From Prochlorococcus sp. AG-418-D13 (lineage in GTDB: Bacteria; Cyanobacteriota; Cyanobacteriia; PCC-6307; Cyanobiaceae): a stretch of DNA of 64,000 nt. Location: positions 1-64,000 of the forward strand of contig QCLU01000007.1 of assembly GCA_003214315.1 (NCBI GenBank). Reading direction: 5' to 3'. Position 1 is the stretch's first letter. The number at the start of each line of letters is the position of its first letter. Shown piece after piece: positions 43,862 through 54,776 of the stretch. Under the pieces are notes generated by a model that saw only the letters and a list, made by a program, of their open reading frames with translations, was not told where the DNA came from and did no database searches. Position numbers and translations under genes: made by a program.

Positions 43862-46390
43862 ATGTTTGAAAGATTTACAGAAAAAGCAATAAAAGTCATT
43901 ATGCTTGCTCAAGAGGAAGCTAGAAGACTTGGTCATAATTTTGTTGGAACTGAACAAATTCTTTTAGGTTTAATTGGAGAAGGAACTGGGGTTGCAGCAA
44001 AAGTACTCAAATCTCTTGGAGTTAATCTAAAAGATTCAAGGATTGAAGTTGAAAAGATAATAGGTAGAGGTTCAGGATTTGTAGCTGTAGAAATACCTTT
44101 TACCCCCAGAGCTAAAAGAGTTTTAGAATTATCTCTTGAAGAGGCTCGTCAACTAGGCCACAACTATATAGGTACAGAACACCTATTATTAGGTTTAATA
44201 AGAGAAGGAGAAGGTGTTGCTGCAAGAGTTCTTGAAAACCTTAATATTGACCTTACCAAGGTGAGAACGCAAGTTATAAGGATGCTAGGAGAAACAGCAG
44301 AAGTTGGCACAGGAGCTAGTACAACTAAGGGAAACTTAAAAACTGCTACTCTTGATGAATTTGGAACAAATTTAACAAAATTAGCTAGTGAATCAAAATT
44401 AGATCCAGTCGTTGGACGCCATTCAGAAATAGATCGTGTAGTGCAAATATTAGGCAGGAGGACAAAAAATAATCCTGTTCTCATAGGGGAGCCAGGTGTA
44501 GGTAAAACTGCTATCGCAGAAGGTTTGGCTCAAAGAATACAGACGGGAGATATTCCAGATATACTAGAAGATAAAAGAGTTTTAACACTTGATATAGGAC
44601 TTTTGGTCGCAGGGACAAAATACAGAGGTGAATTTGAAGAAAGATTAAAAAAAATAATGGAAGAGATTAAATCAGCTGGAAACGTCATACTTGTCATAGA
44701 TGAAGTGCATACTTTAATTGGTGCTGGAGCTGCTGAAGGAGCTATAGATGCTGCAAATATTTTGAAGCCAGCATTAGCTAGAGGAGAACTTCAATGTATT
44801 GGAGCAACAACTCTCGATGAATATAGAAAACATATTGAGAGAGATGCTGCACTGGAAAGAAGATTTCAACCTGTAATGGTAGGGGAGCCATCTATTGAAG
44901 ATACGATCGAAATTTTAAAAGGTCTCAGAGAGCGTTACGAACAACATCATCGTTTAAAAATTACTGATGATGCCCTAGAGGCAGCAGCACATTTAGGGGA
45001 TCGTTATATATCTGATAGATTTCTGCCTGATAAGGCAATAGATCTTATCGACGAGGCAGGAAGTAGAGTACGTTTAATGAATTCTAAGCTTCCGCCTGAA
45101 GCTAAACAAATAGATAGAGAACTAAGACAAGTCCAAAAACAGAAGGAGGAATCTGTAAGAGATCAAAATTTTGATCAAGCTGGCCAATTGCGTGAAAAAG
45201 AGATGGAATTGTCTGCAAAAATTAAAGAAGTATTGGACAATAAAAAAGAATCTACAGCTGGAGATCAATCTGACGCTGATAATAAGTCTTTAAAAACTGA
45301 TTCAAAACTCTTACAAAGTCCCCTTGTTAGTGAAGAGGATGTAGCTCATATAGTGGCTTCATGGACAGGAGTTCCTGTTCAAAAATTAACAGAAACTGAA
45401 TCAGTCAAGCTTCTTAATATGGAGGAAACACTCCACCAGAGACTAATTGGACAAGATGAAGCTGTAAAAGCTGTTTCTAGAGCTATAAGAAGAGCGAGAG
45501 TTGGATTAAAAAATCCTAATAGACCCATCGCAAGTTTTATCTTTTCTGGTCCTACCGGTGTTGGCAAAACTGAATTAACTAAATCATTAGCTTCATATTT
45601 CTTTGGGAGTGAAGAAGCAATGATTAGATTAGATATGTCAGAATTTATGGAAAGACATACAGTTAGTAAACTTATAGGTTCGCCTCCTGGCTATGTTGGT
45701 TTTAATGAAGGTGGTCAGCTTACTGAGGCAGTAAGAAGACGTCCTTATACGGTTGTTTTGTTTGATGAAGTTGAAAAGGCGCATCCAGATGTATTCAATT
45801 TATTATTGCAATTACTTGAAGACGGAAGATTAACTGACTCCAAAGGTAGAACTGTAGATTTCAAAAATACATTGTTAATAATGACATCTAATATCGGTTC
45901 TAAAGTAATTGAGAAAGGTGGAGGAGGTTTAGGCTTTGAATTCTCGGGAGATTCAGTTGAAGATAGCCAATATAACAGAATAAAATCTTTAGTTAATGAA
46001 GAACTTAAGCAATATTTTAGGCCTGAATTTTTAAATAGACTTGATGAAATAATTGTATTCAGACAACTAACTAAAAATGAGGTTAAGGAGATAGCTGAAA
46101 TAATGTTGCAAGAAGTTTTTGCAAGATTACAAGATAAAGGCATTAAGTTAAGTGTCACTGATGCTTTTAAAGAAAGACTCGTTGAAGAAGGTTATAATCC
46201 TTCATACGGAGCCAGACCTTTGAGAAGGGCAGTTATGCGTTTACTAGAAGATAGTTTGGCTGAAGAAGTCCTCTCTGGGAGAATAAAAGATGGAGATAAG
46301 GCTTTAGTTGATATAGATGATGATAAAAAAGTTACAATAAATATTTCTTCTGAAGAATCTTCTCAAGAGTTGGCAAGTGCTAACTTCTAA
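43862..46390 (+). CDS. clpC: ClpC AAA+ chaperone of the Clp protease
   Basis: 842 aa. Two N-terminal Clp repeats ([40 protein letters not shown]), first ATPase with GEPGVGKTA, a UVR stretch ([18 protein letters not shown]), second ATPase with GPTGVGKTE. It unfolds proteins for ClpP. It is essential in cyanobacteria by established knowledge. The 178-base leader before it contains no other gene. Confidence 0.97.
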   Translation: MFERFTEKAIKVIMLAQEEARRLGHNFVGTEQILLGLIGEGTGVAAKVLKSLGVNLKDSRIEVEKIIGRGSGFVAVEIPFTPRAKRVLELSLEEARQLGHNYIGTEHLLLGLIREGEGVAARVLENLNIDLTKVRTQVIRMLGETAEVGTGASTTKGNLKTATLDEFGTNLTKLASESKLDPVVGRHSEIDRVVQILGRRTKNNPVLIGEPGVGKTAIAEGLAQRIQTGDIPDILEDKRVLTLDIGLLVAGTKYRGEFEERLKKIMEEIKSAGNVILVIDEVHTLIGAGAAEGAIDAANILKPALARGELQCIGATTLDEYRKHIERDAALERRFQPVMVGEPSIEDTIEILKGLRERYEQHHRLKITDDALEAAAHLGDRYISDRFLPDKAIDLIDEAGSRVRLMNSKLPPEAKQIDRELRQVQKQKEESVRDQNFDQAGQLREKEMELSAKIKEVLDNKKESTAGDQSDADNKSLKTDSKLLQSPLVSEEDVAHIVASWTGVPVQKLTETESVKLLNMEETLHQRLIGQDEAVKAVSRAIRRARVGLKNPNRPIASFIFSGPTGVGKTELTKSLASYFFGSEEAMIRLDMSEFMERHTVSKLIGSPPGYVGFNEGGQLTEAVRRRPYTVVLFDEVEKAHPDVFNLLLQLLEDGRLTDSKGRTVDFKNTLLIMTSNIGSKVIEKGGGGLGFEFSGDSVEDSQYNRIKSLVNEELKQYFRPEFLNRLDEIIVFRQLTKNEVKEIAEIMLQEVFARLQDKGIKLSVTDAFKERLVEEGYNPSYGARPLRRAVMRLLEDSLAEEVLSGRIKDGDKALVDIDDDKKVTINISSEESSQELASANF

Positions 46391-46404
46391 TTATTAAAGT
46401 AAAT

Positions 46405-47496
46405 ATGCAGTCAATCTCTCCAGAAACTATATATAGGGGATATTACGCTTGGGAAAAATCTTTACCTCAAATTACTAAATTAACTAAAAGTCCATTAATT
46501 TTGGGCAGGAGTTTTCATACGAATAAGCTGAGAAATAAAATTTTTATAGACTTAAAAAATCAAAACCTTAATGTTAATTCTTCTGAATTACAATTTGATT
46601 GTTGTTATGAAGACATATATAGAGTAAAGGAAATCATTTTAGAGAACAATCATGATTCTGTTATTGCAGCTGGAGGGGGTAAAGTTCTTGATTCAGGCAA
46701 GTATATAGCAGAGTGTCTTAATATCCCTTGTATTACAGTGCCCCTTAGCGCCTCAACATGTGCGGGTTGGACAGCCTTATCGAATATCTATACAAAAAAT
46801 GGTCAATTTATAAAGGATGCTGCATTAAGATCTTGTCCAAAAATCTTAGTATATGACCATAAATTTATTCAAACAGCTCCATCAAGAACACTTGCAAGTG
46901 GCATAGCTGATGCTTTGGCAAAATGGTACGAATCCTCAATAACAAGTTCAAAAATAGAAGATGGTCTCGTTCAACAAGCAATTCAGATATCAAGAGTTTT
47001 AAGAGATCAACTATTAATAGATGGAGAAAAAGCATTTAAATGTGAATTTGAAAATAATCCTTCTTGGCAAAATACTGTAGAGGCATGTGGACTTACAGCA
47101 GGATTAGTAGGTGGTATTGGTGGAGAAAAGTGTAGGACTGCAGCAGCACATGCTATTCATAATGCAATTACTCAGATAATTACCCCTAATAAATTCTTAC
47201 ATGGTGAGATTGTCGGGGTTGGATTATTATTGCAATTAAGACTAGAAGAGATGAAAAATAATAATAAATTAGCTGACCAATCAATTAAACAATTATTTGC
47301 ACTAATGAAAGAATTGAATTTGCCAACTACTATTGCACAACTTGGAATAAATGTTTTTGAAAATAACAATTTAGAGAAAATTGCTGATTTTACTTGCAGA
47401 GATAATTCTGAGATTCACTTTTTGCCTTTTGAAATTCATAAACGGGACATAGTAGAGGTCATTGCAAATTTTGAAAAACAAAAAATTAAAACATAA
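46405..47496 (+). CDS. Glycerol dehydrogenase-like, iron-containing alcohol dehydrogenase family
   Basis: 363 aa. NAD-binding GGGKVLDSGKY near residue 93, SASTCAGWTALSN, metal-ligand segment SGIADALAKWYE, and HAIHNAIT plus FLHGEIVGVGLL with likely metal His residues. It resembles GldA and related dehydrogenases. The natural substrate is uncertain. It lies 14 bases after clpC and is followed by a hydrolase gene. Confidence 0.85.
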   Translation: MQSISPETIYRGYYAWEKSLPQITKLTKSPLILGRSFHTNKLRNKIFIDLKNQNLNVNSSELQFDCCYEDIYRVKEIILENNHDSVIAAGGGKVLDSGKYIAECLNIPCITVPLSASTCAGWTALSNIYTKNGQFIKDAALRSCPKILVYDHKFIQTAPSRTLASGIADALAKWYESSITSSKIEDGLVQQAIQISRVLRDQLLIDGEKAFKCEFENNPSWQNTVEACGLTAGLVGGIGGEKCRTAAAHAIHNAITQIITPNKFLHGEIVGVGLLLQLRLEEMKNNNKLADQSIKQLFALMKELNLPTTIAQLGINVFENNNLEKIADFTCRDNSEIHFLPFEIHKRDIVEVIANFEKQKIKT

Positions 47497-47504
47497 ATAT
47501 TTTT

Positions 47505-48416
47505 TTGACTAAAAACAATTTTGAACAATTAAATGATTTAAATGTAGAATTTTTTAAAAGTGCTAAGTTGTCACTTTTAGATCCTTTAGGTCTTTATTTG
47601 GCAAATGATGTTAGGTGGATAAAACTCGACCAAAACTGGAACTCTTTAAAATTCCCAGTGGTTATAGGAGGAGAAGGTCAACCTATACTTCTTCTACATG
47701 GCTTTGACAGTAGTTTTTTAGAGTTCAGGCGAATATATAAATCATTAAAAAGAAATTTTCAAGTTATCGTACCTGATCTGTTTGGTTTTGGTTTTAGTCC
47801 TAGGTTCGCAACAAAAGAATACAATTCCTCGAAAATAATTTCGCATTTGATTGATCTCCTTAAGACCTTACAGATAACAAAGAATCTAAAAATTATTGGT
47901 GCCTCTATGGGAGGCTCAACAGCTTTAAAACTTGCTTTTGAAATTCCTGAAACTATTGATAAAATTATCCTTTTGTCCCCTGCTGGATTGTTTGGAGAAC
48001 CTAAGAGTATCCCTTTTCCTCTTAACCAAATTGGCGCCTCATTTCTTGGATTGCCTCAGGTCAGAAAAAGTCTTTGTAGGCAAGCATTTGCTTTCCCGAT
48101 CGAATGTGTTGGTGAGATGGAAGAACAAATTGCTTCAATTCATCTAGGTTGTAAAGGATGGAGGAATTCACTTGCATCATTTGCAAAAAGTGGGGGGTTT
48201 GCTGGAACTCATAAATATATTCAAAATATCCCAATTAAAACATTATGTGGAGAAAATGATCGAATTCTTGGAAAAAAAGAGATTAAAAATATAAAAAATA
48301 TTGAAAAATTAAATTTTGTTGGGTTGCAAAACTGTGGTCATCTTCCACATATAGATCTACCATCCTTATCTAGTAAAATCATCCAAGATTATTTTTTGGA
48401 ACAAAAGATTTTTTAA
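47505..48416 (+). CDS. Alpha/beta hydrolase
   Basis: 303 aa from TTG. Alpha/beta hydrolase signs: oxyanion HGFDSS, PDLFGFGFS, nucleophile Ser in IIGASMGGSTALKLA near residue 128, acid in GENDRILG, and His in NCGHLPHID. The substrate is unknown. It follows the dehydrogenase gene by eight bases and is convergent with cdsA. Confidence 0.85.
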   Translation: MTKNNFEQLNDLNVEFFKSAKLSLLDPLGLYLANDVRWIKLDQNWNSLKFPVVIGGEGQPILLLHGFDSSFLEFRRIYKSLKRNFQVIVPDLFGFGFSPRFATKEYNSSKIISHLIDLLKTLQITKNLKIIGASMGGSTALKLAFEIPETIDKIILLSPAGLFGEPKSIPFPLNQIGASFLGLPQVRKSLCRQAFAFPIECVGEMEEQIASIHLGCKGWRNSLASFAKSGGFAGTHKYIQNIPIKTLCGENDRILGKKEIKNIKNIEKLNFVGLQNCGHLPHIDLPSLSSKIIQDYFLEQKIF

Positions 48417-49274
48417 TTAATTTAGATACTTGAGAATTATAAAAATATAATACAAAACTGATGGAGTAAAGATGTAGCTGTCAATTCTGTCAAGAATTCC
48501 TCCATGTCCCGGTAAAAAAGTTCCAGAATCTTTTATTTTTGCATCTCTCTTCATCATAGATTCAATTAAATCTCCAACTAATGCCATTAGAGAAATTGAA
48601 ATTCCATATATTATTCCAAAAAATAATGGATGTTCCCAATTCATTAAAAATGCGAAAAATATTGCTAGTAAAGTTGAACAGGATATCCCTCCAATTAAAC
48701 CTTCTATAGTTTTGCTCGGAGATATTGGAGATAGAGATGTTTTACCAAATGACTTACCAATGAAATAAGAGCCAATATCACTAGCTACAATTAAAAAACA
48801 AGAAGTTAAAGTTAAATGAAGACCTGTAGTATTTGATAAGTTCTCAAACGAAATGAAACCCTGATTTGAACTTATTATCACTGAATCTAATCCCCTTAAC
48901 TTAATCCAGTAACTAGGTAAAAAACCTAAATAGAATAATCCAAAAATAGAGGCTGCAATATCTGAAATTGTCCCAGGTTTTGGTTGCAAAAGTAACCAAG
49001 TGCATATCCCAACTGAACAGATTGGTAAAATTGAATTTGAAATTTCTCTTTCAATCAAACCAATAGTCTCAAGATAAGTAGAAATTATAATAATAAAGGA
49101 TGAAAATAATGTGGTTTTTGTGGCTGGTCTTATTCCTTTAAATTCTGCCATTCTAAAAAATTCTAATAATGCTAGATATGTAAGCAAAGCAGTTGCCAAT
49201 GTAAAAAACCATCCGCCCAACAAGACAACAATTAAACCAAAAATTCCTATAAGTAATCCGCTTCTTAATCTCAT
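48417..49274 (-). CDS. cdsA: Phosphatidate cytidylyltransferase
   Basis: 285 aa with several membrane helices. The CDP-DAG synthase signature is at the C-terminus: SPSKTIEGLIGG, DLIESMMKRDAKIKDSG, and PGHGGILDRIDSY. It makes CDP-diacylglycerol for phosphatidylglycerol. It lies nine bases after the decarboxylase gene. Confidence 0.95.
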   Translation of the reverse strand: MRLRSGLLIGIFGLIVVLLGGWFFTLATALLTYLALLEFFRMAEFKGIRPATKTTLFSSFIIIISTYLETIGLIEREISNSILPICSVGICTWLLLQPKPGTISDIAASIFGLFYLGFLPSYWIKLRGLDSVIISSNQGFISFENLSNTTGLHLTLTSCFLIVASDIGSYFIGKSFGKTSLSPISPSKTIEGLIGGISCSTLLAIFFAFLMNWEHPLFFGIIYGISISLMALVGDLIESMMKRDAKIKDSGTFLPGHGGILDRIDSYIFTPSVLYYIFIILKYLN

Positions 49275-49283
49275 ATGAAATTG

Positions 49284-50681
49284 CTATGTTTCTAAGACTC
49301 TTATATTAAAATTTACCAGATCTTTGTTGCATAAACTTTGATTATTTATCCAATTAAACCTATCTAAATCAATTTTTTCGCCAGGAATTAGTAGAGGTAT
49401 CCCAGGAGGATAAGGGCAAATAATATCTCCAGAAATTTTATTTAATGATTGTGAGAAAGAAATACTCCGAGTCTTACTTCTCCAAGCAATTCCAATTTCG
49501 ATTTCGGGAGCTTGAACTAATTTAAAGGGCGATTTGAGCACTTCTAAACTTTTTGATTTTTTGGAATTTAATAGTAATTTTTTCCATAACTTTTCAAATA
49601 AATTAAGAAAATCTTTTTGATTTCCAAATCCTAAGCAAAAAGTAAGAGTCATCATTTCTGGCAATTCAGCAATAAGTCCATTTCTATAAAAAAAATTATC
49701 AGCAGTAAAACCATCAATCCCAGCCTTTGAGGTATTTACTACAATTTTTAATGGGTCTTGAGTTTCTATGAGAGGAATATTTTTTTGAATTAATTTTTTA
49801 TAAATACTTTTTGCTTCTAAAATTCTTTTTTGATATTTTGATAAACTTTTTTTGTTAAGCCAGTCCCTAATAGACTCTTCACAAGAAGAAAGTAATAAGG
49901 AACTTGGACTGGTAGTTTGCAGCAAATTAATACTTTTGATTAAATTACCTTCATTTATTAGATTCCCTTTGTACCAAAGTACCGCCGTTTGAGTTAATCC
50001 ATTGAGAGACTTATGCAATGAATTAACTACTAAATCAGCATTTGATGATAAGGCAGGTTTTGGTAAATTAAGGTTTTCACAAAAAAGGAAATATGAACCA
50101 TGGGCTTCATCAACTAAAACAGGTAAATTTTTTTGATGACAAAAATCTATTAAAGGCTCTAAATCTCTGGCATAACCATGATAAGAGGGATTTACAAGAA
50201 TAACCCCTGCAATTTTATTCTCATTAAAATTTAATTTTTTAAAAACATTTTCCAACCAAATTTTGGTAATTGGTTTGTAATGCCCTGTTACGGTTGAAAA
50301 TTCTAGGTCAAAAAATATTGGATTTATATTCTGCATCGCACAGATTTTTATAACACTTATATGAACATTTCTAGGCATCAGGATATTTTCGCCTGGGTTT
50401 GCCATTGCAATTACTGCTGATTGTATTAATCCGGAAGCTCCATTAACTCCAAAAAAACATCTTTTAGCCCCAAATTTGTCGGAGAATTCTCTTTGGGATT
50501 GAGCAATTAATCCGCTTTGGGATAGTGGGGAACCTATTTCTGGTAGTTCGGGCAAGTCCCAATACCCAGGTGAATATTTTAACAACTTCACTAATTTCTT
50601 TGGTAAAGCTGCCCCTCTATTATGAGCGGGAAAGAATAAGGACTTTAAAAACTTTTTAGTTAGAAAAGATGAAATGCTCAT
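49284..50681 (-). CDS. Orn/Lys/Arg decarboxylase family protein
   Basis: 465 aa, fold-type I PLP enzyme. The PLP lysine is in NSLHKSLNGL near residue 231, VLVDEAHGSYF is the PLP-ring aspartate motif, and VNPSYHGYARDL is typical. The N-terminal wing domain of the large enterobacterial enzymes is absent, as in small cyanobacterial members. The substrate (ornithine, lysine or arginine) cannot be told. Confidence 0.85.
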   Translation of the reverse strand: MSISSFLTKKFLKSLFFPAHNRGAALPKKLVKLLKYSPGYWDLPELPEIGSPLSQSGLIAQSQREFSDKFGAKRCFFGVNGASGLIQSAVIAMANPGENILMPRNVHISVIKICAMQNINPIFFDLEFSTVTGHYKPITKIWLENVFKKLNFNENKIAGVILVNPSYHGYARDLEPLIDFCHQKNLPVLVDEAHGSYFLFCENLNLPKPALSSNADLVVNSLHKSLNGLTQTAVLWYKGNLINEGNLIKSINLLQTTSPSSLLLSSCEESIRDWLNKKSLSKYQKRILEAKSIYKKLIQKNIPLIETQDPLKIVVNTSKAGIDGFTADNFFYRNGLIAELPEMMTLTFCLGFGNQKDFLNLFEKLWKKLLLNSKKSKSLEVLKSPFKLVQAPEIEIGIAWRSKTRSISFSQSLNKISGDIICPYPPGIPLLIPGEKIDLDRFNWINNQSLCNKDLVNFNIRVLET

Positions 50682-50746
50682 AAAGTATTATTGAGACATA
50701 TAGAATGGACTAAATAGTAATATTTTTTGATATTTTTTTAATTTTA

Positions 50747-52402
50747 ATGAAAAGATCTTATTCGAAATATTCAGCAAAAGATGATTTACTTTGGTTGATT
50801 TTGAGACCATGGATTTTTATCCCAAGAGTTTTATATATCCTTTTAACTTTTATTTTTCTTTTTTTAAGAATACTTTTTCAAGGTAACAGTAAAAATAAAA
50901 ATGTACAAAAAAATCTCTCGAAATATCTTTTTGATGTAATAACGGATTTAGGGCCTTGTTTTATCAAATTAGGCCAAGCACTCTCTACTAGACCAGATCT
51001 TGTAAGACAAGATTGGCTTTCAGAACTTACAAAATTACAAGATAATCTCCCAGCATTTGATCAAAAAATTGCTTTAAAAATCATTGAAGAGGAACTTGGA
51101 TCCCCTCCTAATGAATTATTTCAAGAGTTTCCTGATAGTCCTATTGCTTCAGCAAGCTTAGGTCAAGTTTATAAAGCAAAAATAAATAATTCTTATCTAG
51201 CTGTGAAAGTACAGAGGCCAAATTTATACTTTCTCATAAGAAGGGATGTTGTAATCTTAAGGTTTTTAGGAACTTTTTTATCCCCACTCCTGCCATTAAA
51301 TATTGGTGTCGGAATTGGAGAAATAATTGATGAATTTGGTAAGGCACTTTTTGATGAAATTGACTATCAAAAAGAGGCCGAAAATGCGTTGAGGTTTGCA
51401 AATTTATTCAAAGAAAACCCTAATATTTTTATTCCTAATTTAGAAAAACAGTTTTCATCCAAAAGGGTAATTACAACTTCTTGGATTGATGGAGTTAAGT
51501 TAAGAGATCGAGCTTTACTAGAGGAAAATAATTTAATACCTGCTTCGTTTATAAAAACATGTGTCATCAGTGGACTGCAGCAATTATTTGAATTTGGATA
51601 TTTTCATGCAGACCCACATCCTGGAAATATGTTTGCTCTCAAAGGAGGAAATGCAGATTGTGGGAATTTAGCTTATGTTGATTTCGGAATGATGGATACT
51701 GTTACAAATTCAGATAGACTTACTCTCATTAAGGCAATAGTTCACATAATAAACGAAGAATATTATCTTCTCGCCGAAGATTTCCAGAAATTAGGTTTTT
51801 TAACCAAAGAACAAGATCTTCAAAAACTTGTTGAACCATTAAAAGAAGTTCTAGGAGGATCTTTTGGCGCTGAGGTTGGTAATTTTAATCTTAAAAATGT
51901 AACTGACAAATTCTCAAAACTAATGTATTCCTATCCTTTCAGAGTTCCTAGTAGGTTTGCCTTAATAATAAGAGCCGTTGTTAGTCAAGAAGGTTTAGCA
52001 CTAAGGTTAGATCCTGAATTTAAAATTTTAAAAATAGCTTATCCATATATTGCTAAAAAACTACTGACAGATAATTCTGAAGAGATTTTAGAAATCCTTT
52101 TAGAAGTCGTTTTTGATAAAAAAGGCCGAATTCAAATAGAAAAAGTTGAAAGTTTGTTAAATATTTTATTTAAAGATTCAGAGAATATTAATTCAGACCT
52201 TATACCAGTTGCGAACGCAGGATTAAAATTATTTGTCAGTAAAAAAGGATCCGAAGTCAGGAAGAACCTTCTTTTAAGTCTTATAAAAGATGAAAAATTA
52301 GAATTTACTGATGCGAAAAAACTCTTGGCTTTAATTAGAGATACTTTTAGTCCTCTTAATATCGCAAAAAGTGCGGTACAAAATATTATCTCTACAGTTT
52401 AA
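50747..52402 (+). CDS. ABC1/AarF/UbiB-type atypical kinase
   Basis: 551 aa. The KxGQ motif is in CFIKLGQALSTRPDL near residue 75. The A-rich loop is IASASLGQVYKA, the catalytic loop is FGYFHADPHPGN, and the metal motif is YVDFGMM. It is linked in the family to quinone synthesis or lipid transport. One N-terminal hydrophobic segment (VLYILLTFIFLFLRILF) suggests membrane attachment. Confidence 0.9.
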   Translation: MKRSYSKYSAKDDLLWLILRPWIFIPRVLYILLTFIFLFLRILFQGNSKNKNVQKNLSKYLFDVITDLGPCFIKLGQALSTRPDLVRQDWLSELTKLQDNLPAFDQKIALKIIEEELGSPPNELFQEFPDSPIASASLGQVYKAKINNSYLAVKVQRPNLYFLIRRDVVILRFLGTFLSPLLPLNIGVGIGEIIDEFGKALFDEIDYQKEAENALRFANLFKENPNIFIPNLEKQFSSKRVITTSWIDGVKLRDRALLEENNLIPASFIKTCVISGLQQLFEFGYFHADPHPGNMFALKGGNADCGNLAYVDFGMMDTVTNSDRLTLIKAIVHIINEEYYLLAEDFQKLGFLTKEQDLQKLVEPLKEVLGGSFGAEVGNFNLKNVTDKFSKLMYSYPFRVPSRFALIIRAVVSQEGLALRLDPEFKILKIAYPYIAKKLLTDNSEEILEILLEVVFDKKGRIQIEKVESLLNILFKDSENINSDLIPVANAGLKLFVSKKGSEVRKNLLLSLIKDEKLEFTDAKKLLALIRDTFSPLNIAKSAVQNIISTV

Positions 52403-52502
52403 TTTTAATATTTATATCTAATAAACTTATCCATTATCCCAATCCTATTAGTATTGTTTTAAAAATGATAAGTAAAAGGATTATTTAGCTTAAGAAGATA
52501 AA

Positions 52503-52997
52503 ATGAATATTTTGAAAAATCTCTTTTTATTTAATAAAAAATTTGAAAAAAATAAAGAATTTAGTCCTAGATCGGTTGACCAATATTTAGAAATTGCAAG
52601 GTTAGTAAAAGAAGCAAGAATTCAACAAAACCTTACAATTCAAGAATTGTCATGCATTTCAAAAATTCCTGAACGAATAATAAACTCTATTGAAAATAAT
52701 GATAAAAATATTAGGCCAGAGTATCCCTTTATAAGATCTATATTAATTAAATTAGAGGAATGCTTAGTTTTAAAAAAAAATATATTACTAAATTTAGCAG
52801 TTAAAGAAAGAAAAATTTTAAAGAAAAAGGGAAAGGATTTTATGTTCAGGAAATTCGATCTTATAAATACATGGCAAGGAAGTCTTTTGTATTTTTTTAT
52901 ATTAGTTCTAACTATATTTATATTAAAGAGATACTTTATTTTAAATGTAAAGGTTATTGAGATTCAAAATATTGAAAATCAAATCATTGATAACTAA
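52503..52997 (+). CDS. RodZ-like helix-turn-helix membrane protein, short
   Basis: 164 aa. An N-terminal XRE/RodZ-type HTH (ARLVKEARIQQNLTIQELSC…IPERIINSIENN, about residues 30-60), a basic stretch (KERKILKKKGKDF), one membrane helix (SLLYFFILVLTIFILKRYF), and a tail of about 25 residues. Full RodZ has a larger outer domain that is missing here. It may act in cell shape through MreB, by family inference. Confidence 0.75.
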   Translation: MNILKNLFLFNKKFEKNKEFSPRSVDQYLEIARLVKEARIQQNLTIQELSCISKIPERIINSIENNDKNIRPEYPFIRSILIKLEECLVLKKNILLNLAVKERKILKKKGKDFMFRKFDLINTWQGSLLYFFILVLTIFILKRYFILNVKVIEIQNIENQIIDN

Positions 52998-53009
52998 TTT
53001 TTACAAGAT

Positions 53010-54524
53010 TTATTTTAGAGTTCTCCCAGAATTATTTCCTCGCTCACTAAACATTTTTATATTATCTTCTATTTCTTCTAAAGGACGATTTAACTTCCAT
53101 TTCCAGTTATTTTTTATGGTTCCAGGTTTGTTTAATCTACTTGAATCGTCTAGAGATAATAAATCTTGTAGTGGAGCGATAAAGAGATTACTATTTGTCT
53201 CCATGCCAATTTCTATTAAATCCCAAGAAGGATTTTCTGAAAATTTATACTCATCTTTTATTCTTTTTTTGGATTCATAATCTAAATTTTCCCACCATGA
53301 AACAGAAGTAGAGTTGTCGTGAGTGCCGGTATAAACAACCCAATTTTCTCCTTCAATATTCTTAGGTAAATAAGGATTATCTTCATTGCCATCAAAAGCG
53401 AATTGTAATATTTTCATGCCAGGCAATTCAAAATTTTCCCTTAATTTCTCTACGTCTGGAGTTATTACTCCTAGGTCCTCCGCAATAATTGGTAAATAGT
53501 TACCCCCTAGATCCTTTTTTACTTTTTTTAATAGTGTTCTACCTGGGGAATTTATCCATTTCCCAATAATTGCCGATTTAGAACTGCCATTAACTCTCCA
53601 GAAACCAGCTAAACCTCTGAAATGATCAAATCTCAATATGTCCACAAGTTGAAATTGCCTTTGAAATCTTTTTCTCCACCAATCGAATTTAGTCCTCTTA
53701 TGCTTTGACCAAAAGTAAGTTGGGGTACCCCATAATTGTCCTGTTGATGAAAAATAATCAGGTGGAACACCACTTTGAAAGATTAAATCACCATTTTTAA
53801 AAATTGAAAATAATGATTTATTACTCCACACATCGGCACTGTCTCTGGAGACATAAAAAGGTAAATCTCCTATCAGCTTAATATTTCTTGATTTTGCAAA
53901 GTTTTTAATGGCGCTCCATTGCTCATTAAGATGCCACTGTATTAATTTTTTAATAAGTATCTCATTACTTTTTTTCTTAATCCAAGATTTTAAGAACCTG
54001 TTATTTTTCATTTTAAATTCTTTAGGCCATTCCCACCATGGCAACATATTAAATTCCTCTCTGATAACAACAAATGTTGCATAATCTTCAACCCAAGAAT
54101 TACTACTGATCCATTTATCAAAATTAATTTTTCTTTCTTCAGATTGTGAACTCCAACCTTGCAAAAGGAGGAGACCTAATTTTTTTGTTAAGTCATCCGC
54201 AATATCAAAATCAAAATGATCTTTATTATCATTTTTTGGACCTAAATTTTCTGTATTTGAAATGAAGATAAAACCTTTTTCGATTAAATCATCAATATCC
54301 AAAAACCATGGGTTTAGTGCAAAACTAGATGGGGAACTATATGGAGAACCTGTAGAGTCAGTAGGTGTAAGAGGTAAAAATTGCCAATATTCAATTCCAT
54401 GCTTATGAAGCCTTTTTATCCACTCTTTAGCTCCTCTACCAAAAGTTCCACATACTCTTCCTCCCGGAATACATGTTGGATGCATGAGTATGCCGCATGA
54501 TTTTCTTGCAATAATTGACTCCAT
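53010..54524 (-). CDS. malQ: 4-alpha-glucanotransferase
   Basis: 504 aa. GH77 signatures: GILMHPTCIPG, YWQFLPLTPTDSTGSPYSS, VDILRFDHFRGLAGFW (nucleophile region), IAEDLGVITPDV, and VVYTGTHDNST. It disproportionates maltodextrins in glycogen use. It ends 12 bases from the RodZ-like gene in convergent direction. Confidence 0.95.
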   Translation of the reverse strand: MESIIARKSCGILMHPTCIPGGRVCGTFGRGAKEWIKRLHKHGIEYWQFLPLTPTDSTGSPYSSPSSFALNPWFLDIDDLIEKGFIFISNTENLGPKNDNKDHFDFDIADDLTKKLGLLLLQGWSSQSEERKINFDKWISSNSWVEDYATFVVIREEFNMLPWWEWPKEFKMKNNRFLKSWIKKKSNEILIKKLIQWHLNEQWSAIKNFAKSRNIKLIGDLPFYVSRDSADVWSNKSLFSIFKNGDLIFQSGVPPDYFSSTGQLWGTPTYFWSKHKRTKFDWWRKRFQRQFQLVDILRFDHFRGLAGFWRVNGSSKSAIIGKWINSPGRTLLKKVKKDLGGNYLPIIAEDLGVITPDVEKLRENFELPGMKILQFAFDGNEDNPYLPKNIEGENWVVYTGTHDNSTSVSWWENLDYESKKRIKDEYKFSENPSWDLIEIGMETNSNLFIAPLQDLLSLDDSSRLNKPGTIKNNWKWKLNRPLEEIEDNIKMFSERGNNSGRTLK

Positions 54525-54776
54525 AGTGATGTTTTCAATATATTTTGATTCTTTACACTTAACGTGTTTTTAATTCTCTAAATTCAACCATATACAAATT
54601 TTTTTTAATTGACAAATATCATTTCTAGTTTTTAAGACTTAATAAATATAAGTTTTGAGTTTTAATTAACAAGCTTTTGCTTAATTGATGAGATTTTTGA
54701 AAAAAATGTGGTTAATATTTTTTGCGAAATTCACATAAACGACTACGATAAGAATATAGTTTTTGGTGCAAATTTC

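Noticed and set aside
54708-54776. Longer prs starting at an upstream ATG
   Set aside because: The extra 23 residues are non-homologous. The GTG at 54777 gives the expected length and N-terminus.
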